Positions 35,396 through 43,279 of a stretch of 64,000 bases of DNA are shown in pieces. The position numbers and the translations under genes are program-made. The notes under the pieces were generated by a model. That model was not told where the DNA came from, ran no database searches, and saw nothing but the letters and a program-made list of their open reading frames with translations. The first letter of the stretch is position 1; each line of letters opens with the position of its first letter. The stretch covers positions 310,001 to 374,000 of the forward strand of contig NZ_CP157355.1 in assembly GCF_040047665.1 (NCBI RefSeq). The letters run 5' to 3'. This DNA comes from Chitinibacter sp. FCG-7 (GTDB taxonomy: Bacteria; Pseudomonadota; Gammaproteobacteria; Burkholderiales; Chitinibacteraceae).

Positions 35396-35833
35396 CTAAG
35401 CCAAATAAATCAGCACCGCCCAGCCTTGCTGCGCAGCCTGTTGGTAAAACTGCTGTAGCGTCACAAAATGTGGCCACAGTGCCGGGCCAGACACCTGCAC
35501 ATCAGGCATTTCTTCAGCCTCTTCGTCGTTGTACATTTCCTCCACCCGCGCCATCAAGCGCGGCTGATCCCAGCGTGCCAGCATGGCCGCCTGCACTTTC
35601 ACCAATTCAGGATCAACCAGCATACAGCCGAAAGACAGCACCTCACCCACCATCTCATCACTGGCAAAGCCCACGCCATTGAGCGCGATGCGCAAGGCAT
35701 CGCCAACATAATCCAGATCAATCGCCGCCTGCGCCTGCTGGCCATCGACCAGCGTGTTAATGCACTCAGGATCATCACGCATTTGCTCAAGCTGCGCAGC
35801 AGTAAATGCCTGCAAAAAGAAACTCATACTCAT
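35396..35833 (-). CDS. DUF1877 (YfbM-like) protein
   Basis: A 145-residue cytosolic protein of the DUF1877/YfbM family, suggested by the N-terminal FFLQAFTAAQLEQMRDDP, the central acidic region and the closing HFVTLQQFYQQAAQQGWAVLIYLA. Its function is not known. It is separated from the paralog array by a 49-bp repeat and is followed by the RraB-like gene (minus strand). Confidence 0.65.
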   Translation of the reverse strand: MSMSFFLQAFTAAQLEQMRDDPECINTLVDGQQAQAAIDLDYVGDALRIALNGVGFASDEMVGEVLSFGCMLVDPELVKVQAAMLARWDQPRLMARVEEMYNDEEAEEMPDVQVSGPALWPHFVTLQQFYQQAAQQGWAVLIYLA

Positions 35834-35836
35834 ATC

Positions 35837-35885
35837 GGGTATATCCTTAGAATTATTGTTGATAAATAGCTACGGGCATATACCC
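35837..35885. repeat. 49-bp hairpin repeat, copy 6
   Basis: Ends GGGTATAT (35837-35844) and ATATACCC (35878-35885), a perfect 8-bp inverted repeat, 49 bp in total. It begins one base after the stop codon of paralog 1 (minus strand) and ends 3 bp before the DUF1877 start. Confidence 0.75.
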
Positions 35886-35886
35886 A

Positions 35887-37023
35887 TCAAGGCAATCCAT
35901 CCGGATCGGGTTTGAGTGTATCGCGGCAGTAGGCGATCAGTTTTTCCACATCAAAACCATAGGTTGATCCAGTTTCCCGCTGCCTAGCCAATTGCCGTGC
36001 AGCCAGCTCTTCAAATTCGGCCAACTGATTACCCCAGATTAAATAGGCGTAGTCAAATAGTTGCCCTAAACTATTTTGTGTTGTACTGAACTTACGTAAA
36101 TACTCACGATTAAGCGTATTGATACCGGCAATGCTGTCGCTAAGTTTGAGCATCGTCGGTACACGCTGCAAAGCCACCTCGGTGAGCCAATTCATTTCCT
36201 CGATTGAACGGCAGAAATCGTACGAAATCGTTTGCCCAGTTTTGGTCCATACCTCCCCCGCGGCAGGGAGGCTCACCACTAAATTAAAGTGACTCGCTTT
36301 TTCTGCAGGCACCCCCAGCAGATCTTGCTCTGCTTTGGCACGCAGCATTCCTGCTCGTTCGCTATAAACGTTGAATTTTATTTTTGCGCTGAGATTATGT
36401 GGTCTACCTTCACTCATCACAGACAACTCGCAGCAAACGCCATTTTGCTCACGCCTAAATTTGCATGACGGGCTATAGCCCGGATCATAGCGACTAAACC
36501 CGAGCGCAGCCAATGGCGCAACAAGACGTTCAGCAAAGCCCTCATAAATCTGCGCTTTAGTAAGCGGCTTATTGCGCGGCTTCATATCGGGGTCAAGCAC
36601 CTGTAGCGTTGGCAGCGCCGCCTCAGGGATCACCTTATTTTCTTCATTCGGCTCAAAATAGATGCCCGTTTGTAAATCGGCGATGGCCAAACGCAAATGC
36701 CGCGCCAGCGGCAAGATGGCGCGCAACAGTCGCTCGGCATGCTCTGGCGCGACCGAGATTAGCCAGCCCTTGGTTTGCAAAGACTTCACCGCCGCACGCG
36801 GATCTTGCCCGCCCCAGATCGGGTCGGACAGTGGCAACAGTTGCAGCAAACGATAAGCCAAGCGGTTCAAGCGCAATTGCTGCTGGCCATTGGGTGGCGT
36901 ACCCACTTCGCTAAAGTTGTTAACCGCAGACTTGACATGCTCTTCGGTATAAACAAGCCACGCCACGATGTTGCCGTTTCGCGTATCGGAATCAACATCC
37001 AGCACAAAAATCTGATAAGTCAT
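35887..37023 (-). CDS. Tandem paralog 1 of an unrecognised family
   Basis: A 378-residue protein without membrane segments that I do not recognise. The start is MTYQIFVLDVDSDTRNG at 37023; GGGGAAGG lies directly before it. Four tandem copies occur at 35887, 37180, 38468 and 39795. Paralogs 1 and 2 are closest: NGNIVAWLVYTE near residue 20, FSEVGTPPNG, PIWGG, KGWLISVAPEHAERLLR and LPLARHLRLAIADLQTGIYFEP are shared. The middle (about 210-275) diverges most, and the last residues LKPDPDGLP are identical in copies 1, 2 and 4. No catalytic motif is visible. The LAAPLATLGFSRYD region faintly recalls DUF4304-like immunity-type folds, but this is speculation. Confidence 0.72.
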   Translation of the reverse strand: MTYQIFVLDVDSDTRNGNIVAWLVYTEEHVKSAVNNFSEVGTPPNGQQQLRLNRLAYRLLQLLPLSDPIWGGQDPRAAVKSLQTKGWLISVAPEHAERLLRAILPLARHLRLAIADLQTGIYFEPNEENKVIPEAALPTLQVLDPDMKPRNKPLTKAQIYEGFAERLVAPLAALGFSRYDPGYSPSCKFRREQNGVCCELSVMSEGRPHNLSAKIKFNVYSERAGMLRAKAEQDLLGVPAEKASHFNLVVSLPAAGEVWTKTGQTISYDFCRSIEEMNWLTEVALQRVPTMLKLSDSIAGINTLNREYLRKFSTTQNSLGQLFDYAYLIWGNQLAEFEELAARQLARQRETGSTYGFDVEKLIAYCRDTLKPDPDGLP

Positions 37024-37179
37024 ACCTTCCCCTGAAATCCTGCGCGCTGCGCTTATTATTTTTTTGCCTGTTTGGCTGAGCCTGATGATTTTCTTGGCCG
37101 GATCAGATTTCGCCAAAGGTACCCACCGCAGGTATATCGCTAATTGATCTATTTATTAATGGCTACGGGCACATACCCA
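37024..37179 (-). repeat. Duplicated intergenic unit between paralogs 1 and 2
   Basis: About 156 bp. It contains, in plus-strand order, the leader/Shine-Dalgarno block of paralog 1 (complement of GCAGCGCGCAGGATTTCAGG), a ~70-bp spacer and the 49-bp hairpin. Nearly the same sequence recurs at 39632-39794. The 38317-38467 unit shares leader and hairpin but has a more divergent middle. Confidence 0.78.
37130..37178. repeat. 49-bp hairpin repeat, copy 7
   Basis: Ends AGGTAT (37130-37135) and ATACCC (37173-37178), 49 bp in total. It begins one base after the stop codon of paralog 2 in the direction of transcription. Almost identical to the copy at 39745. Confidence 0.72.
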
Positions 37180-38316
37180 TCAAGGCAAGCCGTCAGGATC
37201 GGGTTTGAGCGTATCGCGGCAGTAGGCGATTAACTGCTCGACATCGAAACCATAGGTTGATCCTCTTTCTCGATGCTTGGTCAACTGGCGCGCAGCCAGT
37301 TCTTCAAACTCGGCTAACTGCCCACCCCAAATCAAGTAGGCATAATCCAATAATTGTTGGTTGCCATCTAAGTGCTGCCAGCGCATACGTAAGCATTCAA
37401 GATTCAGTACATTAATCCCGGCAATGCTGCTGCTTAACTGAACCATGGTTGGTAAGCGCTGCAGGCATACTTCTACCAACCAATTCAATTCCTCGATTGA
37501 TCGGCAATAATCATATGAAATCCATTGGCCAGTCTTAGTCCAGACTTCACCCGAAGCAGGCAACTCCACTACAGTACAAAAGAATGGATCTGGGTTTATG
37601 CTCTTGCCCTGCAAAGTCTGTTTGGCCTGTCTGTAAAATGTCCCAGCACGCAAACTAGCCACCGAAAAATTGAGTTGGACTTGAGGGTCACTCGCTCTGC
37701 CGTGAACAGTAAGATCGACTGTACAGCGGATACCGTTCTGCTCATGCCTAAACTCGCACGAAGGGCTATAACCTGGGTCATAACGACTAAACCCTAGCGT
37801 AGCCAATGGCGCAGCAAGGCGTTCGGCAAAGCCCTCATAAATCAGCGCTTTAGTGAGCGGCTTATTGCGCGGCTTCAACTCGGGGTCAAGCACCTGTAGC
37901 GTTGGCAGCGCCGCCTCAGGGATCACCTTATTTTCTTCTCTCGGCTCAAAATAGATGCCCGTTTGCAAATCGGCGATGGCTAAACGCAAATGCCGCGCCA
38001 GTGGCAAAACAGTTCGCAATAGGCGCTCTGCATGTTCTGGCGCGACCGAAATCAGCCAACCTTTGGTTTGCAAAGCCAGCACCTCAGCCAAGACATCACG
38101 CCCACCCCAGATCGGATCGTTCGGCGCAATGCTGTTGAGCAATCGGCTGGCAAAGCGGGTCAAGCGCAGTTGCTGCTTGCCATTGGGTGGTGTGCCAACT
38201 TCGCTAAATTTATCAACTAAATACTTGACGTCGTTTTCGGTATATACCAACCACGCCACGATGTTGCCGTTTCGCGTATCGGAATCAACATCCATCACAA
38301 AAATCTGATAAGTCAT
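37180..38316 (-). CDS. Tandem paralog 2 of an unrecognised family
   Basis: A 378-residue protein, closest to paralog 1 across the N-terminal 200 residues and the C-terminal 60. The middle carries CEFRHEQNGIRCTVDLTVHGR in place of a different cysteine pattern in paralog 1, consistent with local divergence or recombination. The start at 38316 has the same GGGGAAGG site as copies 1 and 3. A 49-bp repeat follows one base after its stop. No membrane spans, signal peptide or known motif are seen. Function unknown. Confidence 0.72.
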   Translation of the reverse strand: MTYQIFVMDVDSDTRNGNIVAWLVYTENDVKYLVDKFSEVGTPPNGKQQLRLTRFASRLLNSIAPNDPIWGGRDVLAEVLALQTKGWLISVAPEHAERLLRTVLPLARHLRLAIADLQTGIYFEPREENKVIPEAALPTLQVLDPELKPRNKPLTKALIYEGFAERLAAPLATLGFSRYDPGYSPSCEFRHEQNGIRCTVDLTVHGRASDPQVQLNFSVASLRAGTFYRQAKQTLQGKSINPDPFFCTVVELPASGEVWTKTGQWISYDYCRSIEELNWLVEVCLQRLPTMVQLSSSIAGINVLNLECLRMRWQHLDGNQQLLDYAYLIWGGQLAEFEELAARQLTKHRERGSTYGFDVEQLIAYCRDTLKPDPDGLP

Positions 38317-38467
38317 ACCTTCCCCTGAAATCCTGCGCGCTGCGCTTATTTTGCTTGTTTTGGCTCGCCCAGATGATTTCCCTCGCCGCATCAGGCTCAG
38401 CCAGAAATACCCACAATAGGTATATCGCCAAGTAGTTTATTTATCAATAGCTACGGGCACATACCCA
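38317..38467 (-). repeat. Duplicated intergenic unit between paralogs 2 and 3
   Basis: About 151 bp carrying the shared leader block next to paralog 2 and a 49-bp hairpin next to the paralog 3 stop. The middle is diverged from the units at 37024 and 39632. Confidence 0.72.
38418..38466. repeat. 49-bp hairpin repeat, copy 8
   Basis: Ends AGGTAT (38418-38423) and ATACCC (38461-38466), 49 bp in total. One base after the stop codon of paralog 3. Confidence 0.7.
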
Positions 38468-39631
38468 TCAAGGTAATCCATCCAGATCGGGTTTGAGCGT
38501 GTTGCGACAGTAATTAATAAATAATTCCAGTTCGGCAACGGCTTCGGGCTTTTCTGTTTTGAGCCAAGATAGGCGGCGCGCGGCAAGTTCTTCGAACTCG
38601 TCCTGTGCGCCACTCCAGATCAGATAGGCAAAAATCCTCAGCATCTGCCAAATCGTATAGCTCGGCCAAGTATGGCGTAAGTCCTCGCGCAGCAATTCAC
38701 ACACGCCCGCCATGCTTTGGGTTTTCGTAATCAGTGTCGGTAGCTTCTGCCGCGTAATGTCGGCGAGCCAATCCACTTCGCCATGCCAGCGGCATTTGTG
38801 AAAAAGAATGAGCTTTCGCTCATCTAGCCACTCTAGGCCTGCAATACGATCTAGGTGCAGAATAACGGCTCTGCTACGGCAAGATTCCCAAGGCTTACCC
38901 AGTACCTCATGCTCAATCAGCTTTGTTAGGATACCTAACCGCTCAGATTCTATGTTCAATGAGGGATTTGCAGTCGCACGGACTCCTAGACCCTCTACAG
39001 ATACTGAAAATGAGCAACGCATGCCATTATACTCAAGCACATATCGACACGATGGATAGTCGATCAGCTTCCCCCATGCGTTAATCCGAACGTACTCGAA
39101 ACCTAAGGATGCCAAAACTGGTGCCAGTTGCTCGTTAAAGCGAGCGATGGCTTCTTCTTCGCTCAGCGTGTTAGTCGAGTTGCCCGGTTCGACCTCTGGG
39201 TCAAACTGCCGCCAGACATCGGCACCGCTTTCCGGCAGGACGAGATACTTATCGCGCGCCTCAAAGTAGAGCCCGCTTTGACGATCGGCAACCGACAAAT
39301 GCAAATTACGTGCCAGCGGCAGCACAGCACGCAGCAGTCGATCAGCATACGCTGGATCGACATTGATGACCCAGCCACAAGTAGCTAACGCCGCCACCTC
39401 GGCCTCTGGATCGCGCCCACCCCATAGCGGATCAGCCAGTGGAATCTGCGCCAGTAAAGTATGCGCAAAACGTTGCAGACGTAAGCGTTGCTCGAAAGCG
39501 GGCGGCTCACCCGGTCTGGTAAACCAGTCAACCATCACTTCAACATCGGCCACTTTAAAAGGCATCCAAACAGCCGCATTGCCATTGTGGTAGGCATTGG
39601 CGATATCCATCACAACAATTTGATAAGTCAT
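38468..39631 (-). CDS. Tandem paralog 3 of an unrecognised family
   Basis: A 387-residue protein in the same subgroup as paralog 4: MTYQIVVMDI, NGNAAVWMPFK, LRLQRFAHTLLAQIP, VLPLARNLHLSVADRQSGLYFEARDKYLV and DPEVEPGNSTN are shared or closely similar, while paralogs 1 and 2 differ in these positions. The C-terminus LKPDLDGLP has one substitution from the others. The start codon has GGGGAAGG directly upstream. No domain is recognised and function is unknown. Confidence 0.72.
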   Translation of the reverse strand: MTYQIVVMDIANAYHNGNAAVWMPFKVADVEVMVDWFTRPGEPPAFEQRLRLQRFAHTLLAQIPLADPLWGGRDPEAEVAALATCGWVINVDPAYADRLLRAVLPLARNLHLSVADRQSGLYFEARDKYLVLPESGADVWRQFDPEVEPGNSTNTLSEEEAIARFNEQLAPVLASLGFEYVRINAWGKLIDYPSCRYVLEYNGMRCSFSVSVEGLGVRATANPSLNIESERLGILTKLIEHEVLGKPWESCRSRAVILHLDRIAGLEWLDERKLILFHKCRWHGEVDWLADITRQKLPTLITKTQSMAGVCELLREDLRHTWPSYTIWQMLRIFAYLIWSGAQDEFEELAARRLSWLKTEKPEAVAELELFINYCRNTLKPDLDGLP

Positions 39632-39794
39632 ACCTTCCCCTGAAATCCTGCGCGCTGCGCTTATTATGTTTTGCCTATTTGCCTATTTGGCTGGGCCTGA
39701 TGATTTTCTTGGCCGGATCAGATTTCGCCAAAGGTACCCACCGCAGGTATATCGCTAATTGATCTATTTATTAATGGCTACGGACATATACCCA
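39632..39794 (-). repeat. Duplicated intergenic unit between paralogs 3 and 4
   Basis: About 163 bp, nearly identical to 37024-37179 in leader, spacer (TGATGATTTTCTTGGCCGGA is one shared piece) and hairpin, with a small extra repeat of TTTGCCTA near 39668. This shows that gene plus spacer was copied as a unit. Confidence 0.78.
39745..39793. repeat. 49-bp hairpin repeat, copy 9
   Basis: Ends AGGTAT (39745-39750) and ATACCC (39788-39793), 49 bp in total. One base after the stop codon of paralog 4; nearly identical to the copy at 37130. Confidence 0.72.
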
Positions 39795-40952
39795 TCAAGG
39801 CAAGCCGTCAGGATCGGGTTTGAGTGTATCGCGGCAGTAGTCGATCACCGCAATCAGCCCTGCCACTTCTTCAGGCTTGTCTGTACGGCACCAAGCCAGA
39901 CGATGGGTGGCTAGTTCTTCGAACTCGTTTTGCGCGCCACTCCAGATCAAATAGGCAAAAATCACCAGCATGCGCCAGATGGAATAATGATGCCAATTGA
40001 TGCACATCCCTTCACGCAATAATCCACACATCCCAGATATGCTCTCGGATTGTCTTATCAACGTGGGTAAAGTCTGCAGCGAGACTTCCGCCAGCCAATC
40101 CACCTCACCACACCACTGGCAAGAGTTATAGCGCAAGACTTTGCCCCCCTCTAGCACATGCTGACCTACAAAATTCTGCACTTGGATCTGCTGCACTCGA
40201 TGGCAGTCCTCCCATGCCCTTCCTTCCAGCTCATGTTGGGCTTGCCTAATTAAGGACAGCGCGCGTTCGCTGGCAACGGCCAAACTCATCTTTGCTTCGG
40301 CGTTCATTCCGCTACCACTTAAAAACACATCAAACTCATTTTTCACACCATCACGCAAGCGAATGTAACTACACGTGGGGTAATCAAAAGGTCTTCCTCT
40401 GTGATCAAGCAGAATCCGTTCAAAACCCAGCTGAGTCAGTGGGATATCCAGTTGTTCGACAAAGCGAGCAAAAATGGCCTCTTCGTTGTATCGCGTCGAT
40501 TGCCCTGGTTCGACCTCAGGATCTAATTGGCGCCAGCGCTCTGCACCGCTGGGCGGAATTACAAGGTATTTGTCGCGTGACTCAAAATAGAGTCCGCTAT
40601 TTCGGTCGGCGACGGCCAGGTTTAAATTTCGCGCCAGTGGTATCGCTGCCCGCAGCAGGCGTTCGGCATGAACCGAATCAACATTGATGATCCAACCCTT
40701 GGTGCTTAGTGCTGCCACCTCGGCTTGCGGATCAGCCCCACGCCACATGGGATCATTTTGCGGTATCTGCATGAGCAAGCAATGTGCAAAGCGCTGCAAG
40801 CGCAGGCTTTGCGCCATGTCTGGTGGTGTACCTTGCGTCGTGAATCTACCAACCATATAGTCCACATCGGGCTCCCGAAATGGAATCCAAGCCGTCATAT
40901 TTGCACCGACGTAGTCGTTATTAATATCCATCACAACAATTTGATAACTCAT
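39795..40952 (-). CDS. Tandem paralog 4 of an unrecognised family
   Basis: A 385-residue protein, first of the array in the direction of transcription. The start MSYQIVVMDINNDY at 40952 lies about 30 bp after the pbpC stop, and the conserved leader block begins right at that stop, so the gene is likely cotranscribed with pbpC. It shares most sequence with paralog 3, including SGLYFESRDKYLVIPPSGAE and DPEVEPGQST. The Shine-Dalgarno sequence is weaker than in the other copies (AGGGATAAGT). Function unknown. Confidence 0.72.
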   Translation of the reverse strand: MSYQIVVMDINNDYVGANMTAWIPFREPDVDYMVGRFTTQGTPPDMAQSLRLQRFAHCLLMQIPQNDPMWRGADPQAEVAALSTKGWIINVDSVHAERLLRAAIPLARNLNLAVADRNSGLYFESRDKYLVIPPSGAERWRQLDPEVEPGQSTRYNEEAIFARFVEQLDIPLTQLGFERILLDHRGRPFDYPTCSYIRLRDGVKNEFDVFLSGSGMNAEAKMSLAVASERALSLIRQAQHELEGRAWEDCHRVQQIQVQNFVGQHVLEGGKVLRYNSCQWCGEVDWLAEVSLQTLPTLIRQSESISGMCGLLREGMCINWHHYSIWRMLVIFAYLIWSGAQNEFEELATHRLAWCRTDKPEEVAGLIAVIDYCRDTLKPDPDGLP

Positions 40953-40980
40953 ACTTATCCCTGAAATCCTGCGCGCTGCG

Positions 40981-43167
40981 CTATTTATTTTTAACTGCCT
41001 TAACTGGTGCTGAAAATTGATTAGCAAGCACCGCCCCACGCACTTCAAACCTCACTTTCTCGACTATTTTCCCCTGCGCGTCGCGCAATTCGAGCTGGTG
41101 TCGGCCCGGCCATGGGAACCATTTGGTCTGCAAGCCGCGGCCGATTTGTTTGCCGTCTAGCCACCATTGCGCATTCGCGACGCCTCGGGCGCGGAAGACT
41201 AATCGCTGGTTATTGGGCGGCATATCGGGGTCGAGCGCGAAGATGCTGCCATCCAGCGGTGCAATGATGCCGGGTGCTTGGTTTCGTTCGGGTTGCGTTT
41301 CGGCGACGATCACTTCTCGCTCGGTGCCAGCCAGAAACCATTCTTTGCGAGTCGCTTCGGTCGGGTTTTGGGATACGTCATCTTGGTAGCGCACTTGGCG
41401 GCTGGTAACGCCTTTCGGTGGTGTCGGCGTGCGTGAGGCTGGCGCGGATTGCTGGGCAAAATCGAGCACCGCTTGCCACACTGGCGCAGCGCCATGCATG
41501 CCCGACACATCCCACATCGGCTCGCCGCTGGCGTTGCCAACCCAGACCCCGACGGTAAAGTGGCGCGAAAAACCCACCGTCCAGTTGTCGCGCATGTCTT
41601 TGCTGGTGCCGGTTTTCACGGCGCTCCAGTAGCGGGTCGATAGCGCGCTTTCCAGCCCGAAGGTGCGCGAGCGCGCGGTGCGGTCTGACAAGATATCCGC
41701 CACGATAAAGCTGCTGGCCGGATCCAATTTTGCAGTCGGCTTCGCGGCCGCATCGGCCACCGTCCAGCGCGGCGCAGACCAGTTGCCAGCATTCGCCAGC
41801 GTGCGATAGGCATTCGTGAGCTCGATCAGCCGCACATCGGCGGCGCCCAGCGCCAGACTCGCGCCGTAGTAATCGCCATCCTGCTCCAAGCTTTTCATCC
41901 CCAGCGCATACAGCCGATCACGCAGCGCATTGGGGCTGACCATTTCAATCGCGCGCACGGCGGGCACATTGAGCGAAGCGCCCAGCGCGGTGCGCACCGA
42001 CACAAAGCCTTTAAAATCTTTGGTGTAATTTTGCGGCGCGTACAGCCCGCCGCCGGTTTGCAAAGCCAGCGGGCTATCGTCGAGCAGGGATGCTGCGGTG
42101 AGGTATTTTTTTTCAAATGCCAGTTGGTACAGGAATGGTTTTAAGGTGGAGCCCGCCTGACGCAGCGCGGTGACGCCATCGACGTCATACGCGTTGGATG
42201 TGGCTGCCCCCGCCGAGCCGACCCAGGCCAGAATATCGCCGCTGCGGTTATCGAGCACGATCAGTGCGCCGTCTTGCACATTGCGTTTGGCCAGCGCGGC
42301 CAGATGGCGCTTGAGCACCGTGCTGGCGTATTGCTGCAGCGGCAGCGACAGCGTGGTTTTTACTGTGCTGCCCGGGCTGATTTTCTGCTGCGCGATCAGC
42401 TTACGCGCAAAATGCGGCGCATTATTTTCGGCCAAAGGGTTGGGCGCTTTGCTACGCGAGATGGCGATTTCGGTATCGACCTTGATACTCGAACACGCCA
42501 CCTGCCGACCCAAATCTTGCACAATTTTGCACGCGCGGCTGGCGACGCGATCCACGCTGGCGTTAGGCCCGCGTATTAGCGCGGTGGCAATCGCCGCCTC
42601 GGTGAGATTGAGCCCCGCTGGCGTTTTGCCAAATAGCGTGTGCGATAACGCAGAGAGGCCAACGATCTCGCCGCGAAAGCTGACTTTATTTAAATAGGCC
42701 TCAAGGATTTCGGCCTTGCTCCACTCGCGCTCCAGCCACGTCGCCGACCACGATTGGCCGACTTTTTGCCACACGCTACGCCCCTGATTACGCGCCTTTA
42801 AGTCTTCATCGAGCAGGCCCGCGAGCTGCATCGTAATCGTTGAAGCGCCGCGCGTTTTGCTATTCCACACATTGCCCCACGCGGCTGCGGCGACGCCCGA
42901 CCAATCGACGCCGCTATGCTGGTAAAAGCGTTTGTCTTCCGAAATCAGCAGCGCATGGCGCATTGCTGGCGAGATATCTGGCAACGCCACCCAATCGAGC
43001 TTGCGCGTTTTCATATCGACACGAATCCGCTGCAATGGCGCGCCTTGGCGATCGAGCAAGAGCACATCAGACGAGCGCCATGCGGCTTTGACTTCTTTAA
43101 AACTGGGGTTAGCCCAACTGGCCGACGAGAGCAAAACTGCGCCGAGCGCGCAAACAAAACACTTCAT
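40981..43167 (-). CDS. pbpC: Penicillin-binding protein 1C (transglycosylase-transpeptidase)
   Basis: Periplasmic bifunctional peptidoglycan synthase of 728 residues. A signal or anchor segment covers residues 1-20. The transglycosylase domain shows EDKRFYQHSGVDW near residue 73. The penicillin-binding domain has the catalytic serine in GSTLKPFLY, and KTGTSKDMRDNW as the KTG box. The C-terminus is a BiPBP_C domain (about 640-715). As in E. coli, it belongs with an alpha-2-macroglobulin-like gene, here at 44611, but a decayed IS110 element lies between the two. Confidence 0.9.
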   Translation of the reverse strand: MKCFVCALGAVLLSSASWANPSFKEVKAAWRSSDVLLLDRQGAPLQRIRVDMKTRKLDWVALPDISPAMRHALLISEDKRFYQHSGVDWSGVAAAAWGNVWNSKTRGASTITMQLAGLLDEDLKARNQGRSVWQKVGQSWSATWLEREWSKAEILEAYLNKVSFRGEIVGLSALSHTLFGKTPAGLNLTEAAIATALIRGPNASVDRVASRACKIVQDLGRQVACSSIKVDTEIAISRSKAPNPLAENNAPHFARKLIAQQKISPGSTVKTTLSLPLQQYASTVLKRHLAALAKRNVQDGALIVLDNRSGDILAWVGSAGAATSNAYDVDGVTALRQAGSTLKPFLYQLAFEKKYLTAASLLDDSPLALQTGGGLYAPQNYTKDFKGFVSVRTALGASLNVPAVRAIEMVSPNALRDRLYALGMKSLEQDGDYYGASLALGAADVRLIELTNAYRTLANAGNWSAPRWTVADAAAKPTAKLDPASSFIVADILSDRTARSRTFGLESALSTRYWSAVKTGTSKDMRDNWTVGFSRHFTVGVWVGNASGEPMWDVSGMHGAAPVWQAVLDFAQQSAPASRTPTPPKGVTSRQVRYQDDVSQNPTEATRKEWFLAGTEREVIVAETQPERNQAPGIIAPLDGSIFALDPDMPPNNQRLVFRARGVANAQWWLDGKQIGRGLQTKWFPWPGRHQLELRDAQGKIVEKVRFEVRGAVLANQFSAPVKAVKNK

Positions 43168-43279
43168 GCAAAATCCTGAGAGCCGATTTGCTTTATCCCC
43201 CCTTCGACGAAGGGGGGCTAGGGGGGATTTGACACTGCTTGAGCTTCTTTGACGCTTGAAATATCGTCAAATCCCCCTT

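Noticed and set aside
35837..39793. CRISPR-like regular spacing of repeats
   Set aside because: The repeats are about 1.3 kb apart with genes between them, and no cas genes are present.
37130..39793. Integron attC sites at the paralog junctions
   Set aside because: The 49-bp elements lack the RYYYAAC and GTTRRRY core sites, and no integrase gene is in the window.
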